Shown in pieces: positions 34,930 through 48,752 of a DNA stretch of 64,000 nt (positions within the stretch are counted from its first letter, which is position 1; each line of letters starts with the position of its first letter). Source of the DNA: Alisma plantago-aquatica (lineage: Eukaryota > Streptophyta > Magnoliopsida > Alismatales > Alismataceae); the NCBI GenBank assembly GCA_963693085.1, contig OY856409.1, forward strand, positions 1,335,227,915 through 1,335,291,914. The letters are read 5' to 3'. The notes beneath the pieces were generated by a model, which ran no database searches, was not told the origin of the DNA, and saw only the letters and a list, made by a program, of their open reading frames with translations. A program made the position numbers and the translations under genes.

Positions 34930-36793
34930 AAGGATAGACTAAAATGAAATGGGCTCACCAGCCTATTCCAAATCTACATTCACCTCTACCTAACATTTAA
35001 TTCATGGGTTAAGAGTGTGTCTGTAGACCATAGGCGTGGGGACCTCTCTTTTTCTTAGAATAACTACCAACCATTTAAGATAAACCCTAAACTTAATCCC
35101 AATTATGAAAAAAATAGTGAATTCTCAACAAAGGCGGTTAAAATAGTATATGAAAATCACAGATAAATTTCCCCTCTTTCTTTCTTCAAAATTTTCATAA
35201 ACCAATGTCACATCAAGGACATCACATTAACATATCACAATTATTATTCAACTCCATTTAAACCATAATCAAATCTTACTAGCTCACATGCAGTTCAGTT
35301 TACAACATATACAAGTACTTTAATGAACAATTTCATCCACTACCCTTCCCAGGAAAGAAAGAGTATAGGGACGTTTTAATCTATCTGGATTATTCAGTTT
35401 ATATCTTATTTTCCACGACCTCTCTGTTGGGTAGCATCATACCTAAAAACATTTGAAACAAACCTCATGAGACTCATATAGAGCCCTAATGAGTCGATAC
35501 CTCCCACTCAATCTAGGTACATGCATCATCATTGTATCAAGTATAATGAACTTAAAAAGCATGCAAATATTGAAGAGTCTAGAAGTTGGTTCTAGCATCT
35601 AATCAAATCCAGTTTACAAAGATAATATAATCAAACAAATAAGGTAATTATTGAAACCAAATCCAACTTTAGAACATCTTTTAGATCATGTCTAAGAACA
35701 AGTTAGTAGATGCTACTTAATTTAGAATGACAATATTTTAGTATGAGTAACTAGTCAAGATCTAAGCATTCGGAATCAATATATAACCATAACATCATCA
35801 TTGTGACACTCCACTGGTAGACTAAGAACACATCTTGTAGTCCTCAAGCTGAAGTACATATATGACATTTCTACTAAATAGTATTATCAAATAGCAAGAA
35901 GTCCAAATCATATTTTTAGTGGATATAAATCCCAACATTTACTACTTGTCAACAAGACAAATAGAATATAAAACAGATAATCTATATAATAGAAATATTA
36001 TTTTCCACAACAAGAAACATAATCTACAATGGTAAACTATTAGCTAGTAGTACAAGAATGTAACAAACATTCAAATCATATTCGACACAGTTTGTCGTCT
36101 TTTATTCATTTATCCTGCACCTACTTGGCTTGTACCTCACCAAGTAGAAGTCGCCACGCCAAAATTATCATGTCAACGACTCACCGTCACCATTTTCGGG
36201 TTTAGCCGACCACCCTAAGATATCAACAATAGACCTTAGCCACCTCGGGTTGCCTAAAGAGGCTCACATACTCATCTTGGGTACACAAGATAGGAATCAA
36301 TAAAACAATATATCACATGTCACAACATTTTTCATATTTTCATATTTCGCACATTTCAATTCATAGGGTCTATTTCTCATGGACATTAACTTTTACAGCA
36401 AGGATTTAGGGCCATAGCCACTCATGATGAATCACTCCTAAATCTTAGTGGTCTAACCTTGAAGGTCTTGATCCACACTCTAAAAATCCTTATTATAATT
36501 CATCGATTACAACAAGGAGATCTATTTTGTTTCCCCAATGTAGACCTCAGGGGAAACTCATGGTGATTAGGACACCTAACTAGATATGTCATCATTTCAC
36601 TTTGTTATTAATCTCTTTTACTCATCTTAAAAGAATTTAAAACATCATGTCATATGTGTTTATTCTTGTGTAACTAGAATAACATGAAACATACTAGGCT
36701 TATCAAGAAAGACAATGACGATAACAAGAAGCACAACAATCTGTAATTTGCAACACATATAATTATTTACATTTCCACATCATCTCATAGCAG

Positions 36794-36931
36794 TCATCAT
36801 CAGTTGGCTTTCAGTACAAGACATAATCTCATTGTCCAACATTTACCCCCATTAGCGTTTTATCATCATCAGTGGACTTTCAACGCAAGACATAATATTA
36901 TTGTCTAGCATTTACCCTCATCAGGGTTTCT
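36794..36931. repeat. Tandem duplication, 69-bp period
   Basis: Two diverged copies begin TCATCATCAGTTGGCTTTCA and TCATCATCAGTGGACTTTCA. Each contains CAAGACATAAT and CATTTACCC. Confidence 0.75.
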
Positions 36932-39124
36932 CAAAATTAATCAAAGAATGTAAATTCTATCTCAACATATTTCTTATCCATTCATTTCATATAATAATTT
37001 TCAACAAATATTCACAGAGGCATTAAAAGTAGAAATAGTATAGGCATACAAATAGCTTATGTCATTCATCATACTTAGAATAGTATCATCATGCAACATA
37101 TACTCATTTCATTTGATTTCTACACATATGAAAAAATCTCAAAGCATGAATATGCATAACACACTCAATACTCCTCACTTACTAATTACCACTCGAGTTA
37201 GGGCTACCATTTAACGCATAAGTGATCTCATTAGAAATTCATTAGAGAAGGTCATTCATAGAATACAAGTATCCTTACATACAGTGACAATTCAAGAGCA
37301 CACTCTTATAAACCAATTCATATCCTTGAACCTCATCTTGTAATTCAATTAAACTATACTCATATACATTCCTTAATTCCTCATTTGAGACATTATTCAT
37401 CATCACATAGATCATTATTTTAGGGTTAATATTATATTCTTAAACTCATCCACTAATTTTCATCATTTTCACTTCATTTCATATTCATTAGTTTTAACTT
37501 CTTTCATTTCATATTCGCTACTACTCTAGGATCAAATCATTTTGAATTCAATTAATATATAAAGTCTCTCTCATTTGAATTCTTCATAATCTGATTTGAA
37601 TATATTTCATTCAATTTAGGTCAACACATGTAACTTCAATAACATACTATATACTTCATCATACACATTTCATTAATTTCATTCTTAACTTGTCATATAC
37701 CATTCTGTTGATTCTTGTCTATTTCCTTTCTTGTAATAGATGAGTTTACCATGTCATTAACTTCCAATGGCATTCTTGTAATTTACAAACATCACTATGT
37801 CTCTTATAATACTACTGACTTTAGCTTAAATAATTATTAGGTTACATCTTATATCATAATCTTTAATCATCCCTCCCAATTCATTGTTATGTAGATTGTA
37901 TAAAAGGACCCACATTCATGTGGGGGTTTTCTCATTATTTCATAAATCATACTAAAATTGATATATTAGGATTAGATCATATTAGTAAGACTCGTCCTCT
38001 TAAATTGAAGTATTAATACCTACCATTCAACATTTCATCACATTTACAACATTATATACAAGTTCTAGTTTTATCACTCATACTCGTCTTAATACGAAAC
38101 TTCTAGGGTTTTCAAGTAGTCATCCTTAGTTCAACACATCATAAGAATCATATCACTCAGTAATCTCATCATGGTGTATAGGGGTTCATTAGGGCTATTC
38201 ACACACATGGAAACCCTAGTTTCCATTTTCACATGCTTCATTCATCAATCATAAGTATACATTGATTAATTTACTCACTTGACTCAACCCCTCAACACAA
38301 ACCTTAAATAGGGAATATCGTCACCTCATATTGATCCTTATGTATATATCATATTCAATTTTAGTAAGATTCAATAATACACTTTTATAATTCATTGTAT
38401 TACAATTCAAACATGATTCTATACATGTCTTCAATTCCCAAGCATATCGGGCATTGGGCGATTATTAGGCCATATTCACATGAAATATAGTCTTTTATCC
38501 ATAGAATTTTCCATGGAACATCAATCAATATATCAGGAACTAATCAAGTTCAATTCAATTAGAAATAAGTGAAATTAGTAGAATTTGATTCTCAACTATC
38601 TTTCCAAATCAATACTCAATCACATACAAGTACATGCAAGGTTTTGAATTATGTTATTCGGATAGAATTAGGTTTTAAACATGAATACAGAGCTAAATAG
38701 GGAGATAAACACTCATTTAGGTGACAAGTACCTTAAAAATGTAGTTCAAACTCTAATTTCTAGAAATCCATTCAAACTCTCACAGTTGAATCCATTTCTT
38801 CCTCCTCTCAACTCAGAAACCCTAGAAATGGAGATCAGGAGAGAAAGAGTGAGAATAGAGGGAGATTGCATATCATTTCTAATAAAATTATAGGAGGGAT
38901 GGAATCTTGATGTGTGAGAGAAGATTCACCATGAAATACTATGCAAAGAAGCTAAACTTATTTGATTTCATCATTTTCGGATGATAAAGCCCTAGGTCAA
39001 TATCTCCACCTTCTTCCTCACTCAAACCCTAACGCTCTCACTAGGATTTCGTTTCTATGGAATGGATCACAAAATATGATTGATGCCTGGATGATATGTT
39101 ACGCATATAGATCAATTAAGGTGC

Positions 39125-39149
39125 TTGGGTCAATTGCAAATTGACCCAA
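39125..39149. other. Perfect hairpin, 11-bp stem, 3-base loop
   Basis: TTGGGTCAATT, GCA, AATTGACCCAA, with outer GTGC/GCAC a few bases away. It lies inside the probable LTR region. Confidence 0.85.
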
Positions 39150-39224
39150 CTTTGCACTTTCTTTTATTTTAGTAGAATTTTATGTTATAAACATGTTAAT
39201 GCAAATCATTAACTTAACAGAATA

Positions 39225-39745
39225 AAGCTCCTCCAAAAATTATGAAAATTTTGAATGTTGTGTGAGAAAAAATTCCAGAGTCTCCATAAAGAATTCAGAT
39301 CATTTAGAGATACCAATAAATAAATAAAAATCAAATAGTATACTTCTATATTCTAGTCAGCAGCATGGTCGGTCGAGTTTTCTAATAAGAAACTCGACTG
39401 AAACCACACCCTGTAGAATTCAAACATAACCCAAAATTTATGAAAACTTGACAAGATGTCTAAAACTAAGTTTCCTAATAATAGTTAATCAGATCAATTG
39501 CATGTACTAATAAAAAGATAAAATTCAAATACCAGAATGCTATATTTCATCCTAAAAGCATGGTCAGTTGAGTTTGTCCTAGAGAAACTCAGATGAGAAG
39601 TAGGCCATACAACATTCAAAAATTTTAATATTTTTCACAAATACTTACATTTGAGTTTTCCAAACTATATATAAATTTCAATGAAATCATAATGTTATAT
39701 AAAATAATAAAAATCATTTAGTGAACCACTATGCTTATCAAATTA
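39225..39745. repeat. Degenerate tandem repeat, about 195-bp period
   Basis: Units share CCAAAA(A/T)TTATGAAAA, a run AATAAAAAxATAAAA(T/A)TCAAA, and CATGGTC(G/A)GT(C/T)GAGTTT (39366 and 39561) followed by an inverted AAACTC. Two full units and a weak third. Each unit has a small GAGTTT...AAACTC hairpin. Confidence 0.6.
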
Positions 39746-39970
39746 TGTATTCATATGCTACCAAAACCCTAATTTTGGTGACTAGAGTTTACAATTGTCA
39801 AACCCTAATTATTTGAGACAAAATCATATTTAGAGATGGTCATTAGGTTTAAAGAATAATCAATAGACTACCCTCACTAATCAAGCTTTAAATAATGATT
39901 AATCTACTTAAGCATACAATCATCCAAGTAAACCCTAATTAGATGGTTTATCTAAAAATGGGTCGTTACA

Positions 39971-42900
39971 ATATGTAGGCTTAACATTCTCATGATAACT
40001 TGGCTCATCTTCCCACTACTATTGGTAGAATTAGATGAATAGCTCGAGGCAAAACCAGATTTTGATCATTAAGGGGGCAAAATTAGGCTTTTACCAATGA
40101 CTTCAAAAGTATAATAGGGGTCAAAGCTAGTTTTCATGCATCATTTTTGGGTTTTATATGTGTTCATTATATCTGAAATCATGTCATTTCTTTCTTATTT
40201 TGCATTTACAAGACATGTTGTTAAGAACTCTTGTAATAAAAAATTATGACTATGATTATATTGAAGTTTGAATCAAGATATAATATGGAAAAATAGAAAA
40301 TGTATTATATACTTTGTTTTAATACATATTAACAAACGAGTTGTCTCAACATTCATAAGCACACACAATGTCATTATATATTACAACTAATAATAAACAA
40401 AGTAATTAGATGTGGAATTTTATAATTGAGTTAACATAAATTCCTAAGGAAATTTGTTTATTAGGAAATATATTAAATTAGGTTTGTCGTTATAATTTTT
40501 ATAATTATACACATGAGAAACTTGTCTAACGGATTATAATTTACAGTTAACATATGTATGCAAAAAAGTTATTATTAGGACAACATATAGCTAGATAATT
40601 TGTAAAGAGCTTATTCTAGTGTGGCTCTCTAGAAAAGAAAGAAGTCATTAGTTTATTCATCATATATAACAATCTAATTTTATTTTTAAACAATGAAAGA
40701 AAAAAATAAGTCTTTCAATAATCTAAATAGTAACTCAATATTAAATTCTATCCTTGATAGGAAATACTCAAAATAACTTATGGTGTGATTTTATAGCTGA
40801 CCTTAGATGGTACTCAATCGTCATCTATGATTATATACACTAACATATAGAAATTTGTGTTATCATTTTGGTTTTGAGTGTTAAGAAGATATGATACCTT
40901 GATTTTGGTAGGATGTGATTTTGGAAGCAATAAAGTGGTGGTTATTTTTTATTTCATACATGTGTTTAGAATAATAGAAATACCCTACTTAGTCATACAC
41001 GGAGATGGATTTATCTTTTCCAACCAACTAGATTTGCATTATTAAACTCATGATTAATTACCTTTCTCATATTCAATCTAATAAACTACTATAATGAATA
41101 CGCAATTCCATTTGATCGATCCATTTGCTTTCCTTGAAGACTTCTATTCTTTTGTTTAACTATAACTCCAACTCAATTGATGACATCGATGGGCATTTTC
41201 CTTTCTTTTCAAACCTATAGGCTACAGGTATCTAGGTTTTGTGTACTATAACTCCAACTCAACTGGATTTATTTGCATTAAATTTTAACAACCTATAATG
41301 TAATAATTACTTAGATACTCCAATGAGGAATGGATTTTGTGTATTGTTATGTTGCAGAAAGTTAAAGGATCAAGTTAAAAGTGGTTTACCTTTCTATCCA
41401 AGTTATAAGTAGTTTCGTTGAGAGGGGTTTTTGTTAGGAAAAAATGTAGATGGTAATGGTATATTAAATGCAAGAAAACAAAATTTTAGATTCATTTAAG
41501 AAGGGGAGGATGAGAGATGAAATCAAATTATTTATGGTACTAAGTTGGTGTCTTATTTACTTTTCCTTTGATAAGGTATTCAAAGTTTGACGAGCATATA
41601 AAGATTGACAAAGCATTTTGAAGCATCAAAATAGTATGGTATTGACCGGAGATAAATAAAAGTTAGAAAAGAGAATTACAGTGGTGTTGTTTGTGAATCC
41701 CTTCCAAAACACACTAATGGATTAAAAAAATTACATCTAGCAAATCTACATAATGTTTATTATATTAATAAACTAGTTGTTTGATTTGTATAATAGGAGT
41801 TACCCAAAAAATGAATAAATGTATTTTACATGACATGAACTTTTGTTAATTTTAAAATCACCAAGTTTGGCCAAAATAAACTTGTTACTAATGTCAACCA
41901 CTAGGCTACAGCATACGTCATTATCTACCATTATTTGATTTATAATTTCACTACTTAGTAACAAGATCCATTACAGATAAGTAACATTGGTCATACATGT
42001 GCAGTAAAATCCAATTCATGACTCTAGGGTTTCTTGTGTGCAATCATATGATTAATTTAATATAGTTAACTGATGTTACATCACTTTCTTGTGTGATTGC
42101 ATTTTGGGTTAATTTCATATAAATATGTAATGTTTCTACTTCTTAACGAATCTATCATGATGTTTCTAAAATTACATGTATATCATCAAAAACCTTTATA
42201 TTTTTCATTTTTTTTCAAAGTTCAACCCTATTATCCAAAACTATCAAGCCCTCGGTCACAGAGCTTCCCAACGCTAGTATGTGTTCTTTGTGAATATTCC
42301 GAGTAACATAGTGTGTAAACTCCATGTCATTACGGAGCCACATGTGGGGCTGCCTAGGCTGAAGTCCTCCTCCAAAATAATATTTTTATTATTACTATGA
42401 TACCATGTGAAAAAAAATATTTTGTGAAAATATACTATTACACCGCACAAAATGAGAATTTCAATCTTATAATTTCAATCAATTCTATCACCCTTCTTTG
42501 TGTGAAGTACATAGAGGTAAAACTCAATAAACTTTAAGATCATGTACCGTATCCCTTCACAAATCATAAAACTTATATTCTTAATATATATGTCATCATT
42601 ATGGATTTAAGATATTATATCTTTGAATCTTCTCCTACTAAATTTTACTTAATAATCTCGTACCAACTATGTCAAAGTTCATATAAATTATCAATCCATA
42701 CTTGAAAGCGGATCTCTATAGGTACTAGGGGTCTCGCGTACCCTTAAAATATGATAATAGTTTTATAATATGAAGTTTATAAAAAGATATAATGCAACAT
42801 GTTTTCATATTAATTGCAATTTAAGGTAATGTTATTGACTCATTAATTGAAAGAAACATAATTAAGTATAACTCAACTTCAAAAAAAAATTAAGTATAAC

Positions 42901-45331
42901 TTTAATAATTATAATTATTCACCATTAGGAAAAATTATAACCAACTAATCACCTTCTATTTAGATATATTTTTTTATCAAACTTTTGTTAATCAATCACA
43001 CACTAATTAAGAGAAGATCCATGTTACTATACAGAGATAGATACAAATAATATTTAATGTTACATGGTATTACATAAACTCTTAGTTGCATTATATTTAA
43101 ATATTATAAAGTTAATCAAATGCCAATAATTATACATTTACAAGGCTTGAGAAGAAAGTGACAATATTTCTATCTATAAAAGTAATGAAAAAGATTGAAT
43201 AATTCAAATTTTATCTTTGGCATAAATTAAAAAAAAGTATGGAAAACATGTGAATGTGGGGTAAGAAAGAGAAGAAAAGGTAGAAAAATCCATCGTGTAG
43301 ATACAATTTCAATCAGATGGAGAGAGAAAAGTAAAGATGACATGTAAAATATAAGTGAGCAAAAATATATAATTGTTTCTTTGTATCTTCTCTTTCCCAA
43401 CTTGTAAATAAAATAAAAAATATATGCATGGACCTTTTCTTTTAATTATCTTCACTTCACATTCCTCAACTCTCGTTCTGCATCATTCGTTGTTTATACA
43501 ACCACATGGCATATTTTCCTTCTTATTTCTTTTTGAAGTTCTCTTGATACCAACTATTGTGTCAAGATCTTAAAGTAAATTGATATTATCTACTATATCA
43601 TGCTTCTATCCTTTATAGTATAAGATTTGATTGCTACTAATCTTTTTTTAATCTTCGAGCATGACACTATCCACGAAACGATGTCATATTATGTTTTAAA
43701 GCTTGATCTCCATAAAAAGGTGACTTTGTTCCATGTATAGTCATTATTGTTCTTATGCATTACTAATGTTATACACATTGCACGTGAATTATAATTATAT
43801 TGTTGATCAGCTAGTTGTTTAATCTGAATGACGTGGTTAAATAATGTATTATTTATTATCTTAGACATATAAGTAAATGCACTATATAGATATAGTGAAT
43901 TATATCATGTCATTTAATTAAATATTTTTTTATAAATAGCTTATTTGTATGTTGGAGGTAATGAGACATTATGTTAGGTATATTTTTTCAAAAAAAAAAA
44001 TTATAATTTATCACATCTATATATAGTTAATATTTGTCACTACTCATACTAACTCAACTCATCGGATTGTAGATTTCTGGATCCATCACTGGAGCCTGGA
44101 GTCAATTGAGTTGTTTACCATTTGTAAAAGTCATAGAACAACACAGTTTCCTTCTCATGTCTGTAAGAATAGGTTGCAGATCAAAAACATTAGGAGTGGT
44201 AGCGGCGGGCACGTAAACGCCGAGTGCTAGTGACAAGCAGGATTAATAACGATCCCGACCTTAAGTTGTTGCCACTTGTGGAGATATGGACAAGAACGTG
44301 GTTACCGGTGGCTGTCTAGGTTCGTGCTTGGTCCGGACGAGGTCACTCACAACTATGGACCAAGGGATTGAGACCAAGACGATCATAGTTGGTTGGGGCC
44401 TCCGGCGACATAGGTGGGGGGACAAAAATCGGCCGATGGGCAGTCATCGAAATGGACATAGTTGCACACTAGATTGCATACTCATAAGCAGTGCACACAC
44501 TGCATGACATGGGCGGGATAGCGGTACGTGTTCACACTGAATTGTGTATAGTAATCTACTGTACGACATAGTGGTGCGTGTTCACAATACCACAACACGG
44601 TGTACTCATGTTCTAGATAGTTGGTTTCCATTAATGTATCCAGCTGATTCGTGGTCACTGTAAACTATGGGAAGCTTTGCAGCAGAAAAAACAATATCAC
44701 AAGCTTAAGTTGTGAACTTCTCAGAACCTGGTGCCCTGGTCGAAGGTGCAAACATAAGGAGGAGTGTGGGGGAATATCCACAATCAACCACTACAGCTGG
44801 TATTGCTGTAATTGAAAAGTCTGCTCTAGGCTACGCTGCAACAGACATCACGAGAAGTGTGGCGGATTAGGGACAACGACATTTGACTAGGGTTGAACGG
44901 ATCGCCAAATTCTTGCTTTCCCATGACCTTCAGGCAACCACCATTGAACGAAGCGGAGCCAATAGAGCTTGCGGAAGACAAATACGATGTGGCTTTAAGT
45001 TCAGTTGAAGGACGAGAAGGAAATGGACCGTCATTGACTTAATTCACTTAATCATCAAACTCTTGCATTAATTTTCTGTGACTTTCATGCCACCTCGAGG
45101 GCAGGAAAACCAAGACGACAAAATATGTTGTGGCATTCTCGTTCACGGCTACCAGCGCCGCATCACATTGGGAAGGCTTGGGATCCAACAGATGGGCGGT
45201 TTGGCTCTCTATGAAGTGGGTGTAGATGGGGTGGGCGGGGAGAAAAAATGGTTGACGGTATTGGTTACAATTGTGATAGAAGTGAAAAGTGAAAAGATTT
45301 ATGATGATACACATATAATTTGTTGAACGTG

Positions 45332-45336
<5 letters not shown>
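39971..45336. other. Intergenic, no gene seen
   Basis: 39971-44030 is very AT-rich with no frame over 70 codons. 44040-45050 is clearly richer in GC and contains related phrases (GTGTTCACACTGAATTGTG and GTGCGTGTTCACAATACC; GCACACTAG and GCACACACTGCATGACAT), but no domain was recognised. It could be a decayed element. I cannot assign it. Confidence 0.35.

Positions 45337-45412
<76 letters not shown>
45337..45412. repeat. Compound microsatellite (TA)n(GA)n
   Basis: A TA run to about 45390, then a GA run, directly before the MITE. It has the same order as at 17852-17957. Confidence 0.95.
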
Positions 45413-45414
<2 letters not shown>

Positions 45415-45791
45415 GCTAGAATACACTCGAGTATATTCGGAGTAGAATACACTCAAGTAGTTTAATATATTTTTCAAAAATATAATCTATTCTTCTTCTT
45501 AAACATCTTGTGAATAGTTCATATACAAAATTTGAGCACATTTGGACATTTATAGGTCATGTTATAAAGACCGCAAAAATTATGTATTTCAAATTAGTTT
45601 CGTGTGTCGATTTTGTTGTCCTTGGATGAGTGACTTACACTAATCTAAATGTTCTCAAAATTTATGTGTAGCCTAATTATAGTATGACAATTAAGATCAA
45701 TGGTTTACATTTTGAAAAGAAATAGCCTTGATATGCAAACACACTTGAGTGTATCGTGCGATCTGTACACTCGAGTGTATTCTAACCTGAC
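45413..45791 (+). mobile_element. Full-length MITE, CTCGAG-palindrome family (second copy)
   Basis: 379 bp. The left end GGCTAGAATACACTCGAGTA and the right end ...CTAACCTGAC form inverted repeats. It is collinear with 17958-18350 throughout. On the right it runs into TATATGTGTGTGTG. One palindrome base has changed (GAATACACTCGAGTATATTC). Non-coding. Confidence 0.8.
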
Positions 45792-47400
45792 TATATGTGT
45801 GTGTGTGTGAAGAAGTGCAAACGTCAAGTATTTTTATGAAATTAACCCTTTTATTTTTTATTTTTTTCAAAAAAAATCATTTATGAATATCAGAAGCATA
45901 TTCCATACTATGCTTGGGTTAATTTTATACATACAGGCTATATATAGGTTAATAGCCTGAAATTTTGTACGTCACACTTTGAGAGTCTATGCGTCAGTCT
46001 AAGTCAGGCTTTGGTAGTAGAATGGGTCAAATCTGGTATGAACCCAAGTTCAAATCAAAATTAAGACAGCCATAAAAATATCAATAATGTATCTAGTTGA
46101 GCTTGGTCAACCCTTAAGTTCAACCAAACATGATAATGAGTGAAGGTGCTCTAGTGCTACCTAAAGCTAATGGAGAGAGTAACTTAGCAGAAGAAGCTGT
46201 CGAGTTCAGAGCATGTAAATGCTTTAGAATTAATCAAACTCCCATATATGAAGATCTTCAAACAGTATTGGTTTAGTTTCTAATCAAACATTTGGACAAA
46301 GACCTTGGATACTTCTCAATAAAAACCAAAAGTTATCCCCGTGCCATTTACGAGATCTGCATATGATCAATTTATTCGACGTGTTCAGTTGCTATAGTTT
46401 ATGTTTGTCATTTTTTTAGCATTTGATGTTGTCAGTTTGATTGCTTTTAAAACATAACAAATTTAACTCTTAAGACAAATTGGCAAACTAATTGATGGGA
46501 ATTCATCAAAATGTGTGATCCCCTTGCATAACGTTGATAGACAAAAACAATCAGGATATGAGCATTAGCTACCACGAGCATGATACTTAGTTTAGACATA
46601 GAGGTATTTTGTCCATTTCACTTCAAGCTTTAACTTTTTTTCAGGATCAGCTTCTTTTAAAGTGGGTGAAGAATATGCTTCTTTAACAGCTTATTCTGCG
46701 TTACTAATTTTGATTGAAAGCTATCTATATTCAGCTGTTATTCAAGGCAAACTCCAACAAACAATGCTGGAGAAGTCAGCACAGTTAAACCTTTCGTGAA
46801 AGATGCCGTGACATTAAATAAGTCAAGTATGAACGTCAGCTAGGTAGCTCGCCTCAAACTTATCATCTTTGACCTTCAAGATCTCCTACGTTAATGCACC
46901 CTCTTGATGTAAGCCCAAGGGCTTTGTTAAGAGGAGATTTGACAGTAGGGTTCCAGTAAGCCCGACGCGGACCAGTCACTTGTAGGAGTTTTGATGATCC
47001 ACAATAGGGTTTAGGAAAGTTGGCGCAGGTAGCTTATTCACTAGGTTGCTCTATAACAGGGTCCCAGTTATTTCACTCGTTTCATGCAAGAAAATATGGT
47101 CGGCACAGATACTCTTCTTATAACAAACATGAAGCCCAGGATTTCACTTCTATAGCACAAGTCAATCACAGGGCTACTTGGGTATAGTGCCGCTGTATAG
47201 TGTGATTTTACAAAACAAAAAATATATGAACAGACGTAGATTGCAAGAATATTGCTTACAACCATTTCTGGTTTCCTGAAATCAACTGCAGAAACAACTA
47301 CGAATTGTGACTTACATGTTTGCTATCACCATTACAACAACTTTGGAACTTCAGCAGAACATAAAAGGGTGCAAGATCAATGTTGATCAATTGTAATTAT
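45792..47400. other. Non-coding; probably includes the 3' UTR of the minus-strand exon
   Basis: No gene. The part next to 47400 would be the 3' untranslated region of the exon at 47401-47580. TTGTAATGGTGATAG and several A/T-rich stretches lie there on the minus strand, but no single poly(A) signal stands out. Confidence 0.35.
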
Positions 47401-47580
47401 CTACGGTTTATCATTATTTCCTAATTGAACTTCCACTTTTGGAGGCATCTTACTTTCTCGTGCAGTTTTAACTTTGACTTTATCGGTTGCATCAGTTACA
47501 GGAACTTGTTGCCTGCTTTCAAATAGTTTTCCAGCCTTGCCCATAGTAAGGATCAAATCAAGCTGCTTTCGCTGTTGTTC
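47401..47580 (-). CDS. Terminal coding exon of an unidentified host gene (partial)
   Basis: On the minus strand, TTATATGCTAATGCAG is a good plant branch-point and splice-acceptor context. It is followed by 59 open codons and a stop (TAG at 47403-47401). The text begins EQQRKQLDLILTMGKAGKLF and ends MPPKVEVQLGNNDKP. It is lysine- and glutamine-rich and helical at the start, with no membrane segment. Codon choice and the lack of decay set it apart from the transposon relics. I do not recognise the family and found no upstream exon in 47.6-54 kb, so earlier exons may be short, far away, or the exon may be a chance frame. Confidence 0.4.
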   Translation of the reverse strand, partial: EQQRKQLDLILTMGKAGKLFESRQQVPVTDATDKVKVKTARESKMPPKVEVQLGNNDKP

Positions 47581-47646
47581 CTGCATTAGCATATAACCAG
47601 AGCACAGTTATACAACTAGTCATCAACTAACTCTCCCCATAAAATA

Positions 47647-47757
47647 ACTACTATACCACCAGGAACAAGATTAGGTAAATTTTATTTATCTATAATTAGA
47701 TAATTACTACTATACCACCAGGAACAAGATTAGGTAAATGTCTATTTATCTATAATA
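47647..47757. repeat. Tandem duplication, 59-bp period
   Basis: ACTACTATACCACCAGGAAC and the bases that follow occur twice, with very few differences. It lies in the putative intron before the terminal exon. Confidence 0.85.
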
Positions 47758-48319
47758 GTTGCCTAGTCCAGTGAATATTACAGCGATTATATCAACCCCA
47801 CCCCCCAATCCCCAACACACAGGATCATCCACAACACAATACAGTTTTAACCTTTCAGAGTACTAAAACCGTTACTGCTGGGCCCATCTTTGCCCCACTA
47901 GATAATATAGGAAAGATAAATACACCAAGTCACTCTCGATCCCGTCTTGGCTCCACAGATAGCCCACCCTATCTAGACCCAGCTATAAAGACCCGAGATG
48001 GTAAAATCGCACAACGATAGGTGGAAGTTCTCTGAAGCAGTTAAGACTTCCATGGTAACTGAGACTGAAGGCTCATCTGATTTGATGTGTTTCTTTCTTG
48101 TAAAATTCGGATGTTTAAATTATCAAAGATACTTGTGTTTAGTAGATGCAGCTGAGTGCAATTGTGTGGATTTAATTTCCCACTATTGCCTTCCTGATGC
48201 TGGAAAACACAGCTTTCATAGCACACACCCTTTTTGGGCAGTCCTGTGAACTTGTCCTGAATCCCAACTTGTTTCTCTGTTGGTCTGTCCTATCTCCTTG
48301 CATGTACTGTCCACCTAGC

Positions 48320-48752
48320 TAGACCTGTAAATCTGATATCCCGCTGGATTTAAATTGGATTTCAGATCCGGAAATTTCGAACCAGATATCCTATATTTGT
48401 CGTATCCGGTCTGGAAAAAGTGACTTTGACAAAAAATATAGAGAGAGAGAAAGAGAAAGAGGATTAAAAATATATTATTCATATAAAATATGAATAATAT
48501 AAACATTTTATCATACATATTTGATGTAATATTAGTATATCATATATACAATACATATATCAACATTAAATGTCTGATTTTCAGTTCGGATCAGATATTT
48601 ATCCAAATTCGATATTACCCATTCAGATCAATTCGGGTGTTATCATATGATAACTGTCAGTATCAAATCAAATTCTAGATCCAACTTCTTTTTCGGATTT
48701 GGATTTGGCTATTGCAGTGTCCGCTACTAATTCGAGTGTGTTTACAGGTCTA
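48320..48752. mobile_element. MITE-like element with perfect 12-bp terminal inverted repeat
   Basis: TAGACCTGTAAA at 48320-48331 and TTTACAGGTCTA at 48741-48752 are exact inverses. The 433-bp body is non-coding and rich in GGATTT, TTCGGAT and GATATC words. CACCTAG occurs on both sides (48312-48318 and 48756-48762), nearly but not exactly at the ends. The length and ends suggest a hAT-like non-autonomous element, but the class is not proven. Confidence 0.7.

Larger units (their letters stand above)
34930..39970 (-). repeat. Probable minus-strand Ty3/gypsy LTR region, right boundary at 39970
   Basis: The right edge reads GGGTCGTTACA, i.e. TGTAACGACCC on the minus strand, a usual first stretch of plant gypsy LTRs. 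Non-coding throughout. A phrase-rich stretch near 36115-36260 (GTCGCCACGCC, TTTAGCCGACCACCCTAAGA) has the compositional look of a plant LTR. The left boundary is not fixed: AGGG-type ends were not found, and 34930 is only where the character of the sequence changes. Confidence 0.35.

Noticed and set aside
36655..39970. Solo LTR with duplication ATATG, left edge at 36655
   Set aside because: ATATG followed by TG does occur at 36650-36656, but a 5-bp match to an AT-rich motif is expected by chance and no LTR-end wording supports it.
44040..45050. GC-richer stretch as a host gene or copia pol
   Set aside because: No frame beyond 82 codons, and the usual copia motifs could not be found in any frame.
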